Below are positions 26,495 to 38,814 of a DNA stretch of 64,000 bases, piece after piece. The notes under the pieces were generated by a model. It saw only the letters and a program-made list of their open reading frames with translations, was not told where the DNA came from and did not search any database. A program made the position numbers and the translations under genes. Location: contig NC_056538.1 in assembly GCF_910596095.1 (NCBI RefSeq), forward strand, positions 16,106,501 to 16,170,500. The letters run 5' to 3'. Each line of letters opens with the position of its first letter. Position 1 is the first letter of the stretch. Source of the DNA: Thunnus maccoyii. Lineage: Eukaryota > Chordata > Actinopteri > Scombriformes > Scombridae.

Positions 26495-27505
26495 TATGCT
26501 GGAAAAAAATAAACATGTGTATCTGTGCATGTGCATTCACAGAGATGCAAATGCATTTCTTAATTTTTAGATTTTTTTCACAAAATATTTTGACAGTTTT
26601 TGGCTGTTGCAATGATGATCCTTCTGTTGTTATCACTCTGGGACTGGGTCCAAATTAACTTTGTACCACAAGTGTGTGCAGGTGTGTGTGTGGGATGATC
26701 TTATTACATCTTTGACTTAAGCTTGAGTCAGTGTATTTCTGTCAGAATTGATATATTGTATATTAAGACAAATTAAGAGAGAGACTGATTTATAGTAAAA
26801 GAGTGCAGGGAGGGAGAGAGAGAGAGACAGGGCGCTAAATGATAGTTCAAGGGTGACAATAATCTTTGCTAGCAGACAATCTAACTTGACATTAATTTCC
26901 TCTAATGGATCTATGTCTGATTAAGACGATGAATATCCCTGAACTGGATGGGACGCAAAAAGAATAGATTGGATGTCCTATTGATGTACAGTAAAACATT
27001 TTTCCCATGTCTCCTCTCAGGCATAAAAAAGATATTTTTTCCAGACTATGAAAGAGACAAAAAGTAGAATTATAATTTTGTCATGTATTCATTTTTATAG
27101 GACACAGGTCAGATTTATAACAAGGTCACAAACATTAGAAATGAAATTGTTCTTGGTTGTGAACTTTGGAACTTTGGATACCTTACTTCTGTGTTTCAGA
27201 TTTATGATTACCTGATAAAAAAAATATACAAATTCACATTTATGCTTCATGTTTTCTGTGAAGCTTTTTGTTTCACTTGTTTGTTTATTTATTTATTTAT
27301 TTATTTTAAGTAATGTGATTAATGTTTTGTATCTCTGTATGGTATATATATATATATATATATATACTAAAAAAGAGGGAGATAAGAGGGGAACGACTAA
27401 ACTGGAAAAACCGAATTACTGTAAGTAGCCTGTGGTTTTATAAGGGTTTTTGTAAAGATGCACACATACACAAAAACATGCAAGCATGCACATGCAATAA
27501 ACACG

Positions 27506-27560
<55 letters not shown>

Positions 27561-28641
27561 ACATTTTCCCTGGTTTCTTGTCTTTTGTTCCTAATTTAGC
27601 TCTCCCTCTCTTACACTGTCTCCTTATTTCTGTCTTAATGACTCTCGCCCTATCTCTTCTCCTTGTGTTAATCTGCTCTGCTGTTAAAAGTTTTTCTTCT
27701 TGCAAAGGCACATTTGGGTTTGTAGAGTGGGGGAAGGGAGAGAAGGAAAATATGGAAGACAGATGAAGGGGAAGAGAGCAGTTTAGGTCTGATCAGGGTA
27801 ATGACGCAGCAAACTTTGGAATGAGCAGAAGATATACAGTATGTGCCTGCTTCCTTCCTGCCTCTGTGTCTTTCTCCTGCTAGATATGCCTGTGTCAGTA
27901 TTTATATTAATCTTTTATCCTCCATATCTGTCTCTTTGCTCTGTCTATTCTGTCCGTCTACCTGCCTGACTGTCTATCCAAGTAAAGCATAAAAAAAAAA
28001 TCCACATCACATAAAATTACTGAAAGAGATTCCTGCTCCAGAGTTGCCACATCTCTGAAGTATTTAGTAGGATTAACCACTGCGTCAGTTCTGCTCTTCT
28101 GTACCTTATTCAATATGTACATATATTTGTACATTGGCTTCTTATTCCTGCCTGACATGTGGGTTCCTTTATGCTGATAGACACAGCCAACATAACAAAT
28201 AACATCCAGATCACATAACTGTATGTGGTCTCTGCATGCTGCTACATACAGTGGGCATACAGCAAGCCTTAAACAAAGAGACTTTTTCAGTGTGTGTATT
28301 AGCCTTGAACATGAAATTGTGACATGCATCTCTGTCATTTCATCTCTAATGGACCAAGATATTTGAACCCACTGCTTACTTTAGAACATAGATTTCAGAA
28401 CTTTTGTTTCATACACCATTATATTACTCTTTTTGGTATTAAATCTAATGTCAAAGTCAGCACAATATTGTAACTCTTTTGTCATCGATATTGACAATTC
28501 AGCAAATCCCTGGATTATACTCAATGACAGCATTGCTCATATTATGTTTATTCACAATTAAATCAATCTTTAACCCTCTTCAGTACAACCTGGGCTATTT
28601 GAGTATGTACTGTATGCTACAGTGATGTCACATGACATAAA
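26495..28641. other. Intergenic with microsatellites
   Basis: Contains a (TTTA)n stretch near 27287-27306, (TA)n at 27343-27366 and (CA)n at 27509-27563. The Thr/His and Val/Cys frames across 27397-27766 are repeat translation. Nothing else recognised. Confidence 0.6.
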
Positions 28642-28643
28642 TA

Positions 28644-30242
28644 AACTTAGCACAAAAAGTAAGGAAATTTGTGTTTGGTAGATTATTTCTTTGTTGTGAC
28701 AATGCTTCTTGGCAATAAATCATTGGAAAGCCTGTTTATTTCCCTTTTAAATGGTGCCACATTTGTAAGGAACATGCATTTGTGGGATGAACAGCAGAGC
28801 TGAGTATGTGAGTTGCCCCCATGAAAAATTTGCCAAATCTTCTCTGCCAATGCCAAACAGCTTATTCTGCCATTGACTCTTGTTTGGTGTTTGGTGGATT
28901 GGATGATTGAAGTTTGAAGAAACAAGACATATTGGCAATTTAACAATTTATTCATTTAACAAACAGGAGCCTCAGTAGCGTGTGGAAGAACCATACACAG
29001 CCACAACAGCCTGGCGTTTCCTCCTCATGCTGGTCACCAGCCTGGTCACACACTGCTGTGGGATGGCATCCCATTCTTCAACCAGCATTTGTTGCAAGTC
29101 AGCCAATGTGGTTGTGTTGGTCACTCTGGCACGAACAGCACGCCCAAGCTGATACCACAAGTGTTCAATGGGGTTGAGGTCAGGACTGCTGGCAGCGTTG
29201 TCATTTTGGAGGATAGAGTTCGGTCCCAGACTGTGGAGATATGGGTTTGCTACTGGTTGCAGAATCTCATCTCAATATCTCTCTGCATTGAGATTGCCTC
29301 CAATGATGACAAGCCTCATTTTTCCAGTAAGGGATATGCCGCCCCACACCATCACACTGCCTCCACCAAAAGATGTTACTCTATAGGTGCAGTAATCAGC
29401 ATAGCATTCTCTGCGTCTTCCCCACACTTTGACCCAACGATCCAACTGCCGTAGGCAGAATCTGGACTCATCGCTGAACGTAACGTTGGTCCACATGTTC
29501 AGGTTCCAGTGCACGTGTTGCCGACACCAGCGCAAATGGGCCTGACGGCGAAGGGCAGTCATGGCAGGCCTCCTGACAGCCCTATGAGACCGGAGATTGG
29601 CTGCGTGCAGTCTGTTCCAGATTGTCTGGGCTGCGAGCCGTCAGCCATATCGTCCTGCAAACCTTGACTGCAAATCTGTAGAAGACAGCCTACGGTACCT
29701 AAGGGCTGACAGGGTGAGGAAACAGTCTTCTTGGGGTGTCGTCTTCTTGGGATGCCCACTTTGCGGCCTGTCTCTGACATCCCCCATTATATGGAACTTG
29801 GCCTTCACTTTAGAGAGGGTATTAGGGCTCACTCCAAATAATGCCGCAACTTGGTTTTGCGGAACACCAGCTTGAAGTTGCCCTATTGCACGAGCCCTAT
29901 CCAGATCAGTCAAACGTGGCATGCCGATTCTTGGAGCAGACACCTACTGACCACTGTAGCAGGGTCCATGCTCCCAGGTGCTGCCAGAAGCTCAAAACAA
30001 GAGTCAATAGCAACAGCAAAATAAGCTGTTTGGCAATGGCAGAGAAGATTTGGAAAATTTTTCATGGGCACATACTCAGCTCTGCTGCTCATCCCACAAA
30101 TGCAAGTTCCTTACAAATGTGGAACCATTTAAAAGGGAAATAAACAGGCTTTCCAACGGTATACGACTTATTGCCAAGAAGCATTCTTACAACAAAGAAA
30201 TAATCTACCAAACACAAATTTCCTTACTTTTTGTGCTAAGTT
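28644..30242 (-). mobile_element. Tc1-like DNA transposon, 1.6 kb, long terminal inverted repeats, decayed
   Basis: The element is bounded by TA at 28642-28643 and 30243-30244, the expected target duplication. Its arms 28644-28882 and 29998-30242 are near-identical inverted repeats of about 240 bp, starting AACTTAGCACAAAAAGTAAGG. The interior carries minus-strand transposase pieces: an N-terminal helix-turn-helix region (ATG near 29943, VAALFGVSPNTLSKVK), a DDE-type segment (TNVTFSDESRFCL, then GGGSVMVWGG) and a C-terminal piece (SSPDLNPIEHLWYQLGRAVR). These sit in different frames and a segment before DLNPIEHLW looks deleted, so no active enzyme is made. Confidence 0.92.
28972..29943 (-). 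pseudogene. Frameshifted Tc1-like transposase
   Basis: Three minus-strand frames must be joined to follow the protein: 29943-29641 (DNA-binding domain), 29640-29272 (catalytic core, with FSDESRF and a GGGSVMVWGG block) and 29160-28972 (C-terminus, ending in VAVYGSSTRY). The breaks lie near 29640 and in 29160-29272, where the part holding the second catalytic Asp region is shortened. It is internal to the transposon at 28644-30242 and cannot encode an active transposase as it stands. Confidence 0.85.
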
Positions 30243-30679
30243 TAGTTGTAAGGCCAAAATACAAAAGAAAGAGTGAAATGCAGCGACATGGCTTACTTCC
30301 AATTTCTGTGTTTCTGCTGCCAAAATTCATTTTCAAGTCATGAGCAAACACTTGGAGTTATCAACATCATGTTTATATCCCGAAGATGCTTCATTTAGCA
30401 TATGTTGAAGACTGAATCATATTTATAGGAGAAGAAGCAGGAAACAGAAGACAAAAGGACAAAATTCTAGCAGTTATTTGGATCAGTTTGACCATACTGT
30501 ATTTGCTGAGTTCAACCAAAAAAAACTTGAAACTGAAAATGTGTCTGTATTGATTTACAAGTTTTTGGTTCTATGTACTGCCATAGACTGAAAAATAAAT
30601 AAATAAAAAGAAAGTTAGAAAATAAAAAATAGTACACAAACAAAAAGGTGCCACTGCGCCTTCAGTGCTGAGCTTGGCC

Positions 30680-31015
30680 TCCTTAATAATAAGACCAGGT
30701 CAGTCTGTGTAATCCCATCCTGTAAATCTGTGTAGCTTCATGGTGGCACTGAGAGCTTAACACACTGCAAACACATGCAAAAAGACAAACAAAAGGCAAA
30801 TGAAGACATGAACACATCTTCGTCAATTTGACAACACAATATGTGACATTTAGAAGAAAACACTGCAAAGTGTGAAAATTCAACAAAATACAGAAAAGCG
30901 CCGCAAATACAAAATGCCAAATACAGAAAACACAACCAGATACAGAAAAGTGCTGAAAATACAGAAAACATAACACAGAAATGATGCAAGTTGCACAGAA
31001 CACAATGGAAATTAA
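30680..31015. repeat. Degenerate tandem repeat of AATACAGAAAA units
   Basis: Between about 30885 and 30985 the unit AATACAGAAAA recurs with 15-20 bp spacing and divergence; flanks carry related ACAAACAC text. It gives long minus-strand Cys/Phe-rich frames that are not genes. Confidence 0.5.
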
Positions 31016-31194
31016 TCACTCTTTCCATTTCCAGAGGACATTAAAAAGTGATGAACAAGCCTGAACATAGCTGTTTTTAACATAATAATAAATTGATATA
31101 ATAATTAATTATATAATTTCTGGAAAACAATAACCATCATAACTAGTAATGATCTTTAATCAGTCCACCCACACAAATAAAAGTCTCCTCACAC

Positions 31195-31198
31195 GTGT

Positions 31199-31250
<52 letters not shown>

Positions 31251-31386
31251 ACACAGACACACACACACACACACACAGATGCAGACACACACTCACATCA
31301 CACACACATCCTTTCCATCTGGCTGGCTGCATAATAGATGGTGGCACTGGGTGATGCTAGAGGCCAAAAGGACAACTCTAACCAGC

Positions 31387-31416
<30 letters not shown>
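31195..31416. repeat. Two (CA)n microsatellites
   Basis: (CA)n tracts at 31195-31279 and 31386-31416 are separated by about 100 bp of unique sequence. More CA/GT tracts follow near 31530-31550 and 31850-31890. Confidence 0.95.
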
Positions 31417-31420
<4 letters not shown>

Positions 31421-32039
31421 AAGGATGATGTGATACAAATACATGCCATAGTTTACACATGCGCATACAAATGTTCAATACTGAACAATAGACACATCTT
31501 GACACACACTACGTCCATACTGGCAAACACTCACACACACACTCAAACACACTCTCTCTCTTTCTCTTTCTCTCCTCAGTCACACAAACCTAATGGGGCT
31601 GATGTTTCATTTATTTATTCAATGATTCTGTCACTGTTTGTCAAACAGAATTTACATTTCAAATGAGAACATTTTTCTCCCCACATGTGCAGTGTGTGTG
31701 TGTTTGCGTGCTCTATACATAAAGTATGTGTGTGCACGGCTGTAGCCTTATGAACATGCTCTACATATATTCTCTGTTCAATCTTTCAACAATTTGCAGC
31801 TGCGGTCTCACTCTGCAGAAAAACCTCTTTCATTATCAGTGCCATTAGTGTGCATTTGTGTGTGTGTGTGCGTGTGTGTGTGTGTGTGAGACTGTGAACG
31901 TTGCTCAGGTATGCATACATAACAAAAACCTTCCTGTATGTTCACTTTAGCCAGAAGGAGAAAGAGTGTGTGTTTTCTGTGTGTACATGCATATGAGAAA
32001 ATATGAATGTATTGTGTTTGTACATAATTCATGTGGCAG

Positions 32040-34715
32040 GCAGGGTTATGAATGGTGTTCACATGTCCTGAGAGCTTTCCACTCGCTAAGCCTGTCCACT
32101 CTCTTCTGGAAGCTTCTCTTCGCGAGGGAGGGGTGAAAAAAAGCACGTGGAGGACGGTGAAAATGAGAGGAGAAGTGGTGGTGGTGATGGGGGAAGCAGA
32201 GATAGGGTGTAAGAGAAAAAAAAAAAAAGCAAAGGGGCGAAGGAGGAGATGGAGAGAGTGGAAGACAGCGATGCAGAGAAGGACAAATATAGAGAGAACA
32301 GGAGCAGAGGGGGGAAAAGGGGGGGAAATGAGGGAAACAGAGTGGGAGAGACAGAGAGGAGGAGGAGGAGGAGAAGGGAGGGGGGGAGGAAGAGGGATGC
32401 TGCATTTTAGTGATAGCACAGACTGAGGCTGCAGGAGCAGACAGAGGGATGGAGAGAATCGATGAGAGAGGTAGAAATTAAGAGAGAGGATTGTCACAAG
32501 AGGATTCCCATTCAGGTAGCTATAAATTAATGGCTTCAATAGCTATAAATCAATAAAATATCAATAGAATATATTCTGAATAGTTTTGACTAAATAGGGA
32601 CTGTGAGAGGCCTTTTCTTCCTGAATTTCCTAAATATCACAGAAGAGCAGTCAACCTGTCAAGCCATTCATCCACCCATCTATAAATCCATGCATGCTTC
32701 TGCTTGACTGTCTATCCACTGGCTATCCTTCCATCTGTCTCAGCAGGATGCAGAGGCGTCATTTTGGTGCCTGGGACAAAGAAAAATGCTGAATGGATCC
32801 TGACGTGTTGTTAGAGAGAGAAGATAAAAAAAAAAAAAAAAACAGGAACATTTGCAAGCTTCTGGAAGGAAAAGGGAGGAGAGAGCAGTATGAGTCAGAG
32901 CACAGCAGCTCTGCATGTGAGAGAAGAGGTAGAGGGAGATAGAAGAGCATTGAGAGAGATATAGGGGAGAAAAAATAAAGAGGAGCTGACCAGAATTGAA
33001 CAGTCTTTAGAGGAAGGACAGGATGAAGACAGAATCCACACTGGCAAGTGGTGAGTGAGATATAGGCCAAGTGAATCAGCTTGCTAGAGGGAGAGGGAGG
33101 CGAGAAAAGGCGGTGAGTTTAGAAAGTGGAGGGTTTAGTATGACTGAAGCCAGTTGAGGGAAGGTTGAATGAAGGTTTGCTGCAGGGTAGACAGTGGACG
33201 CAGAACTGCAAATGACAGAAGGACAGGCTTTATGAAAAACTGCTTGAGCTGCTACAGGGGAAAAAGTCCTGAGTTAGTGAGTGTCTTGCTACAGGGAAAG
33301 AACATGACTGCGTATGGGATGATGAGCTTTGAGAAGGTTAGAAAATGAAGAAAGGAGCAGAACAGACCAAAGAACACAACAAATTGGGCCATATCAGAGC
33401 AAAATCTACCATCCAAGCCGAAAGCAAGAGGGGAGAAGGACTGAAAGACCAGACCTGACCAGAGAACATGTCATCCACCGCACAACAACAGGAACATGTA
33501 AACTTTAACTGTGACAGAAACATAGCAAGACGTTCCTGTTAAATATTGATGCTGACAGGCCACTCTGGAAAGAACTTGCTCCTTGCACCACAGAGGGGAA
33601 AACAGGATGAAGAAACACAGATGATTTTTTATTCGAGTTGATGTCACACTGGAATAGATAAGCTGCCACTGTGGTTAAATTGAGATGTTGCTGCCAATTA
33701 AGACAAGACCTACAAATTAACCAAGACTCGGCTTCCTGGCTGTGTGATTTTTTTTGGGAGAGTGGAACGACTACAGAGAGAGGAACTGGACCTGTATCAT
33801 GTGGCAGCAGCAAGGAAGGAGAGCTCATTAAGACCACATCGGGACTGGAACATCCTCTTTTTTTCTACAAGAACAAGATCCATCCCTGGCTGATGAACAG
33901 AGAGTGGATTTACATGTTGTACCAGCTTTGAAAGCCACTGAGAGGTACCTGCAGTATCACTGCCAGATGTGATAAGCCAAACACTGTTAAAGCTATTCAT
34001 AAATGTTTCCTATTTCTGTTTTGTCCTGGACTGGTCACTGAAAATAGCTTCATTACAGGGATTTTACGAGAGAAGGATTGCTGTCATGGCTTGAGGAAAT
34101 ATAAGTCCTGAACTGCTTTGATGTGCATCAACACGAAGGATCCTTTTAACTGGAAGCAGGATGTATACTCCATTTTTGACTGAATAAGTCACGATGGGTG
34201 ATTCTCAAACTCAATAAGTCTTAATGGCAAAAAGATACAGACTTCCTTCTCTCTGACCTGAATCAGAGATTCCTCAAAACACCACGAGAATAACGCGGGG
34301 AGACACAACGCCACAGTCCCCATCCAGCTGCGGACAGACCAGCTGCATGTTTATGTGTGTGTGTGGCTGCGTGGGGGTGCAGGGACTGTCGAGGAGCTCG
34401 GCTGTGTTCGTGCTTGTGTGGGTGTAGGTGTGTGTGTGTGTATAAGCTTTGAACCCAGCTGCGTCTGAGTGCATTTTCAAAGCATCGCCCGGAGCTGTGT
34501 GTTTGTGTGTATGTGTCGCCTGGATTCTCCCCACCAGCGACAGAGCTGGACGTGAACAGCAGTGGTGATAGGGGGGACAGGGAGGGGGAGGAGAAGGAGG
34601 TGAAGAGTGAGGTGAAAGAAAGCAGCGGGACGGAGGATAGGAAAAAACAGACAACATGCTTGGATAAAGAGAAGAAGGAAAGGAGTTTTTGGCTGCCCCC
34701 CTGGTGCAATGTGTG
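32040..34715 (+). other. Purine-rich block ending in a consensus splice donor; possible 5' exon(s)
   Basis: Unlike its flanks this block is poor in recognisable transposons and strongly GA-rich (32120-32500, 32820-33130, 34560-34690). It ends at TGCAATGTGTG followed by GTGAGTACATG (34705-34726), a near-perfect 5' splice site. The TUNAR-like exon A begins 14 kb downstream after a good acceptor, so this may be a non-coding first exon of that gene (inference). No AUG-initiated frame with family features is present. Long minus-strand Ser/Pro frames (31808-32539, 34274-34795) are complements of the GA-rich text. Confidence 0.3.
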
Positions 34716-34948
34716 GTGAGTACATGTTTCAATGCTACACTTTCATGTGTACCAGCGTCTGTGCCTGTAGTGTGTGTAATTTGTCTACCCACCAATGAGC
34801 ATCGTATTCCCTCAGGAGGTAGGCCAAAGTCAAAGGTGAAAGGTCAATAAGAGGACTCAGAGTTCAGGAGCATCACAATAATTTACATTAATGGATGCAG
34901 GTCATGTGATCTGCATGATATGTAGGTCCAGTGGATCACATTATTACT

Positions 34949-35112
34949 TTGTGAGGCAGCTGGATTCGCAAGATCATAAGATCACAAGATCACGCAAGAA
35001 TCCATCTTGTCAGGCTTCTAGTTATGCGTTTGTGTCTGAACCACCACTGGTTCGGACCAATCAGCATCCGATGAGGATTCTTGCGTGATCTCGCGAATCC
35101 AGCTCTCACAAG
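34949..35112. mobile_element. Fold-back (inverted repeat) element
   Basis: GAGGCAGCTGGATTCGCAAG...GATCACGCAAGAATCC at the left is inverted at the right as GGATTCTTGCGTGATCTCGCGAATCCAGCTCTCACAAG (35075-35112). The left arm carries an extra ATAAGATCACAAGATC duplication. The loop includes GGTTCGGACCAATC. Class unknown; the following ~130 bp may belong to the same element. Confidence 0.6.
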
Positions 35113-35410
35113 GTAAGATGGTGATAAACAGATGATTCATCCAATCACGTGCCAAGTATTTTTTGAAAGTGCCTGCCCTTTTCCACAAAGTTTCCAAGGA
35201 TGACTTCCCAGATGGTTCTGTGTAACAAACCATGTGGCGCGTCAGGTTACTGATTCACATAAGATACGCACAAGATTCCACATGATACAGGTGCCCAGTG
35301 GGTCAAATGACATCTAGCCTGGCACCAGAATGAAAACTGAATCAATCCCATGAACCAAGGCATGTTTAACCATAAAGAATGAGTACAGTATGAATGAAGA
35401 ATGAAACATG

Positions 35411-35453
35411 AAAACACCATCCTGGCATGAAGTTCATGCCAGGATGGTGTTTT
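35411..35453. repeat. Perfect 20-bp palindrome with 3-nt loop
   Basis: Arm AAAACACCATCCTGGCATGA (35411-35430), loop AGT, then the exact reverse complement (35434-35453). No transposon ends were seen around it. Confidence 0.95.
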
Positions 35454-36378
35454 ATCAAAAACGCACACCAATACCCTTATATATAAATGTATAGCCCCGC
35501 ATGCAGGGATAAATAATGCTTTCCCATGTACAGTCACAAATCTGAGACTCTGCTTCAGCTAGATTTTCATAAAATACAGCTTTATATGTACCATAACCAT
35601 GTTGCTAAATCACATGCTATCCATAATATCAGCCACATCAGAGCAATTAATGACCATGAGAACACCTCTATTTAATGAAGTAATCATCACTGTCCAATCA
35701 AAACCATGTAGTGTTGAGAAAATTCTCCTACTTCTTAATCTATATATTATAAACTATTAAAACTTATCTAAATTATCTGAAAAACTGCCACAAAGCTGAA
35801 AACAGGGTTACTTTTGACAATTTACAGAAACAGGTTTCATTAGTATTTGTCAACATCATCTCCCAAAACCAAAAGATAAAAATCCAAGACCCAAGATTTT
35901 GATGCCATTAGATATAAATTCTGAACCTGACATTGCAGGGAATATTGACACCCGGTCAAGTAACACCTGAAGGATCTGACTTTGTCATTAATTTGTTGTC
36001 AAAGAAAATGTGTTGCTTGTGTTGCTTCCCATTTGAGAATAGCCTGATCTATCTATAAAATGTATGTAAATCGACTAGAAAACAAATCACAGTTTGAAAC
36101 TCTGAGCCAATCAATGTTGCCTTTGGTCAGCAAGTTTTCATTACCACTTGTTTTATGATAAGAATTTCTCCAGTTCTTCATAATGACTTCACGATTTTAG
36201 CACTTGAACTGTTGAGCTACTGGAATAGAGAGACTGGTACCACACACACACACACACACACAAGCATAAAACACTTTCTCCTTCACACAGATGCATTTTC
36301 TCTCTTCTGTTGCTGTAATGCATATATACATGTACAGTCACTTACAACACATCATTCTCTCTTTCTCTCGTGCTCTCT

Positions 36379-36423
<45 letters not shown>

Positions 36424-37395
36424 TAAAAACACACATGCACAAACACAGAGAAACCAGGGCTGTGGCTGAGGAGAAGTGACAGTCGCTTCATGGCCGCTGG
36501 CCTCGTATTCTAGGTCGTAATGAGGCTGTGGAACATTCTAGTGTCATACGGATCTCGTTCCCATACCATCACTCTGTGCAACAGCACAGTGTGTGCATGT
36601 GTGTGATGTGTATGTATGAGTGTGTGTGTGTGTGTGAGAGAAGAAGAAGGAACCTTGTGAATTTATGTAAAATATACAAGTGTTTATAGGCTTTACAAAA
36701 TGATTTTAGAATACAGCAGTAAAGTGCTGCCTTGCTAACGTACTAACCATGCAGAGAGATATATGTCGGCAACAAACAGCTCCTCCACAGTATATTGTGA
36801 CGGGTCTTTACAGCTTAGACATAACCCATACAAGCTTTCTTTATGTGCTTATGTGTGTGTGTGTGTGTCTCTGTGTGTGGGTGTGTGTAATTGATTCATT
36901 GATCTCTGCACAGGCTGAACAGTGTGTAGTGTAGCAAACACAAAAGCTGTAAGATCATTGATTGAGACTTTCTGTAGAGTCCATAACAATCAATGACTCC
37001 AATCACTACTTGCAATTGCTCCTTCCCCTGATGATCACTACTGAATGCACATCTGATAAACACACAGTGTGCCACAGTAGAACTAATTTTATTTACATTG
37101 TATTTGACATTATTAGTATTTTAGTCTTGCTTACCAATAATCAAAAACATTGGTGCAAGATGAGGGTTAAAAAGGTCAGATTACCTGACCATGAGATTTC
37201 GAAGTCATGAATCTATGTATCTATGTACAGACTGTGTTTGATTGACATTGACATCATTCTTATTTGTACACTTGACATAACCCCCAGAATAGTTTTGCCT
37301 ACCTTCAACCTGAGCAGAGTTCTAACTGTAAGAAACTTAACTAGCAGCGATTGACAAGTAGTATACTGCAAAAATAAATTACAGTAGGTTTACTG
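35454..37395. other. Intergenic with CA microsatellites
   Basis: (CA)n at 36241-36261 and 36380-36419 and (GT)n near 36620-36640 and 36852-36890. No genes or terminal repeats recognised. Confidence 0.5.
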
Positions 37396-38814
37396 TGTTT
37401 ATAGTTCTATCTCACACAGGTTCCACCCTCACAGGACTCTATAGGTAATACACTCCTCTGATTACACGCATGTAATCGCACACTGAAATTTGCATGTACA
37501 TAGCCGGCAATTCTGGACACGCCTACCAATTACGTGTGTCTCACACAGTATATAAGGCAGTGCTTCTCTGCCGCTCTCATCCTTTTCACTTTAGCGATGG
37601 CAAATCTGTTCACTGATCTTACCTCTCCACGGATGGAGTCGCTGCTCCAGCAAGCTCGTTTCTGTCCATCCTGCCCTGGCCTCATCACCGCCGCTGGCAG
37701 GCATCTCTTCTGCTTCAAGTGCTTCGGTCGGGACCACACAGAGAATGGCACGATATAGCCACCACCCTGCGTTCACTGCCGAGGACTTCCTCATTTTCGA
37801 CTCCAGCAATGGTGGGACCATTTTCGGTTGTGTGACGTCTTGCTCTGTTGCGATGAGATTAACCCGGAACTCAAGATAGATCTCTGCATCAATCATGAGT
37901 CCCCCACTTTACCTGGTGCTTTGCCACCGCCTCTGCTGCTGGACCCTGCTGGATGCCGCCAGACACCTTGGCTGAGACTGTCCCAGGGTCTTCGCCAATG
38001 GACAATGGTGACAATCTCTCTACTGTGTCTGCAACATCGCTGACCTTCGGGAGTCCATCTCTGACTTCAGTTCATGATTTTCCGAAGGTTATGACCATGG
38101 TGTATACACTGCCCCTGCTTATCCCGTCCAACCGGTTAGCTGGCTATGTGAAGGCTTTTATGGCCCAGCTCATCCAGCTCCACCATCCTTTGTTTCACCT
38201 CCTCTCCAGGACATATGTGTGTCGAACCATTCTGGAAGGAGCTGCTGAAAACAAAGTCACCAGTCACGGGACTGATTTCCTTCCTGAGACTGCAGGGCCG
38301 TACAGGGAGAAGCTGTCCCCCCCTGGAAAGGGCCCTTGCAGCCCTCCTGATTCCTCACTCAGCTGGCTGGTCAGCTAGCTGGAAGCTGCTACCTCAGCTG
38401 GTGCAGGGTAGGTACACGCTGGAATATTTTGAGAGAATTTTTCAGTGTTTTCCCCCACACACACACAAACAACGGAACAGGTCAAATTTCTGGGCCGCAC
38501 CATCAGTCAGACAACCTGATTCAAGGAGTTGCTACTGCCGCAAGGTGTGTGATGTCGCTTGCCACAGTGGGTTCACATCACATGTGCCTGGGACTCACAG
38601 CCCTACAGAGAAAGGACAGAGAAGACATCGTGGGAGCTCCCATAGCTCCAGACGGGCTTTTCGGGTCCATTTCCTCTGTCACTCAGTGCTTCAAGAGGCT
38701 GGAAGAGGAAAAGGCACAGCTGAGCTGCCATCTGCCGCTCACCCCTTCTTCTAGTCAGGGAGGAGACAAGGTGCATTGCAATTCTTGTTCCTCCTTTGAA
38801 TAACATGCAATCAG

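Noticed and set aside
27397..27766. Thr/His and Val/Cys frames
   Set aside because: Translation of a (CA)n microsatellite.
31808..32539. 243-codon minus-strand Ser/Pro/Leu frame
   Set aside because: Low-complexity complement of GA-rich sequence with a GT repeat; no domain, no supporting splice or start context.
34453..34719. Open frame with an acidic Lys/Glu-rich stretch that would join in frame, through the donor at 34715 and the acceptor at 48756, to TUNAR-like copy A
   Set aside because: The frame has no ATG after its upstream stop at 34450; the apparent start at 34507 is GTG. One in three junctions would be in frame by chance. Only the splice donor is kept as evidence.
34263..34795. Two overlapping minus-strand frames of 148 and 173 codons
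   Set aside because: Both overlap each other and CA/GT-rich text, with His/Thr runs from repeats; no family features.
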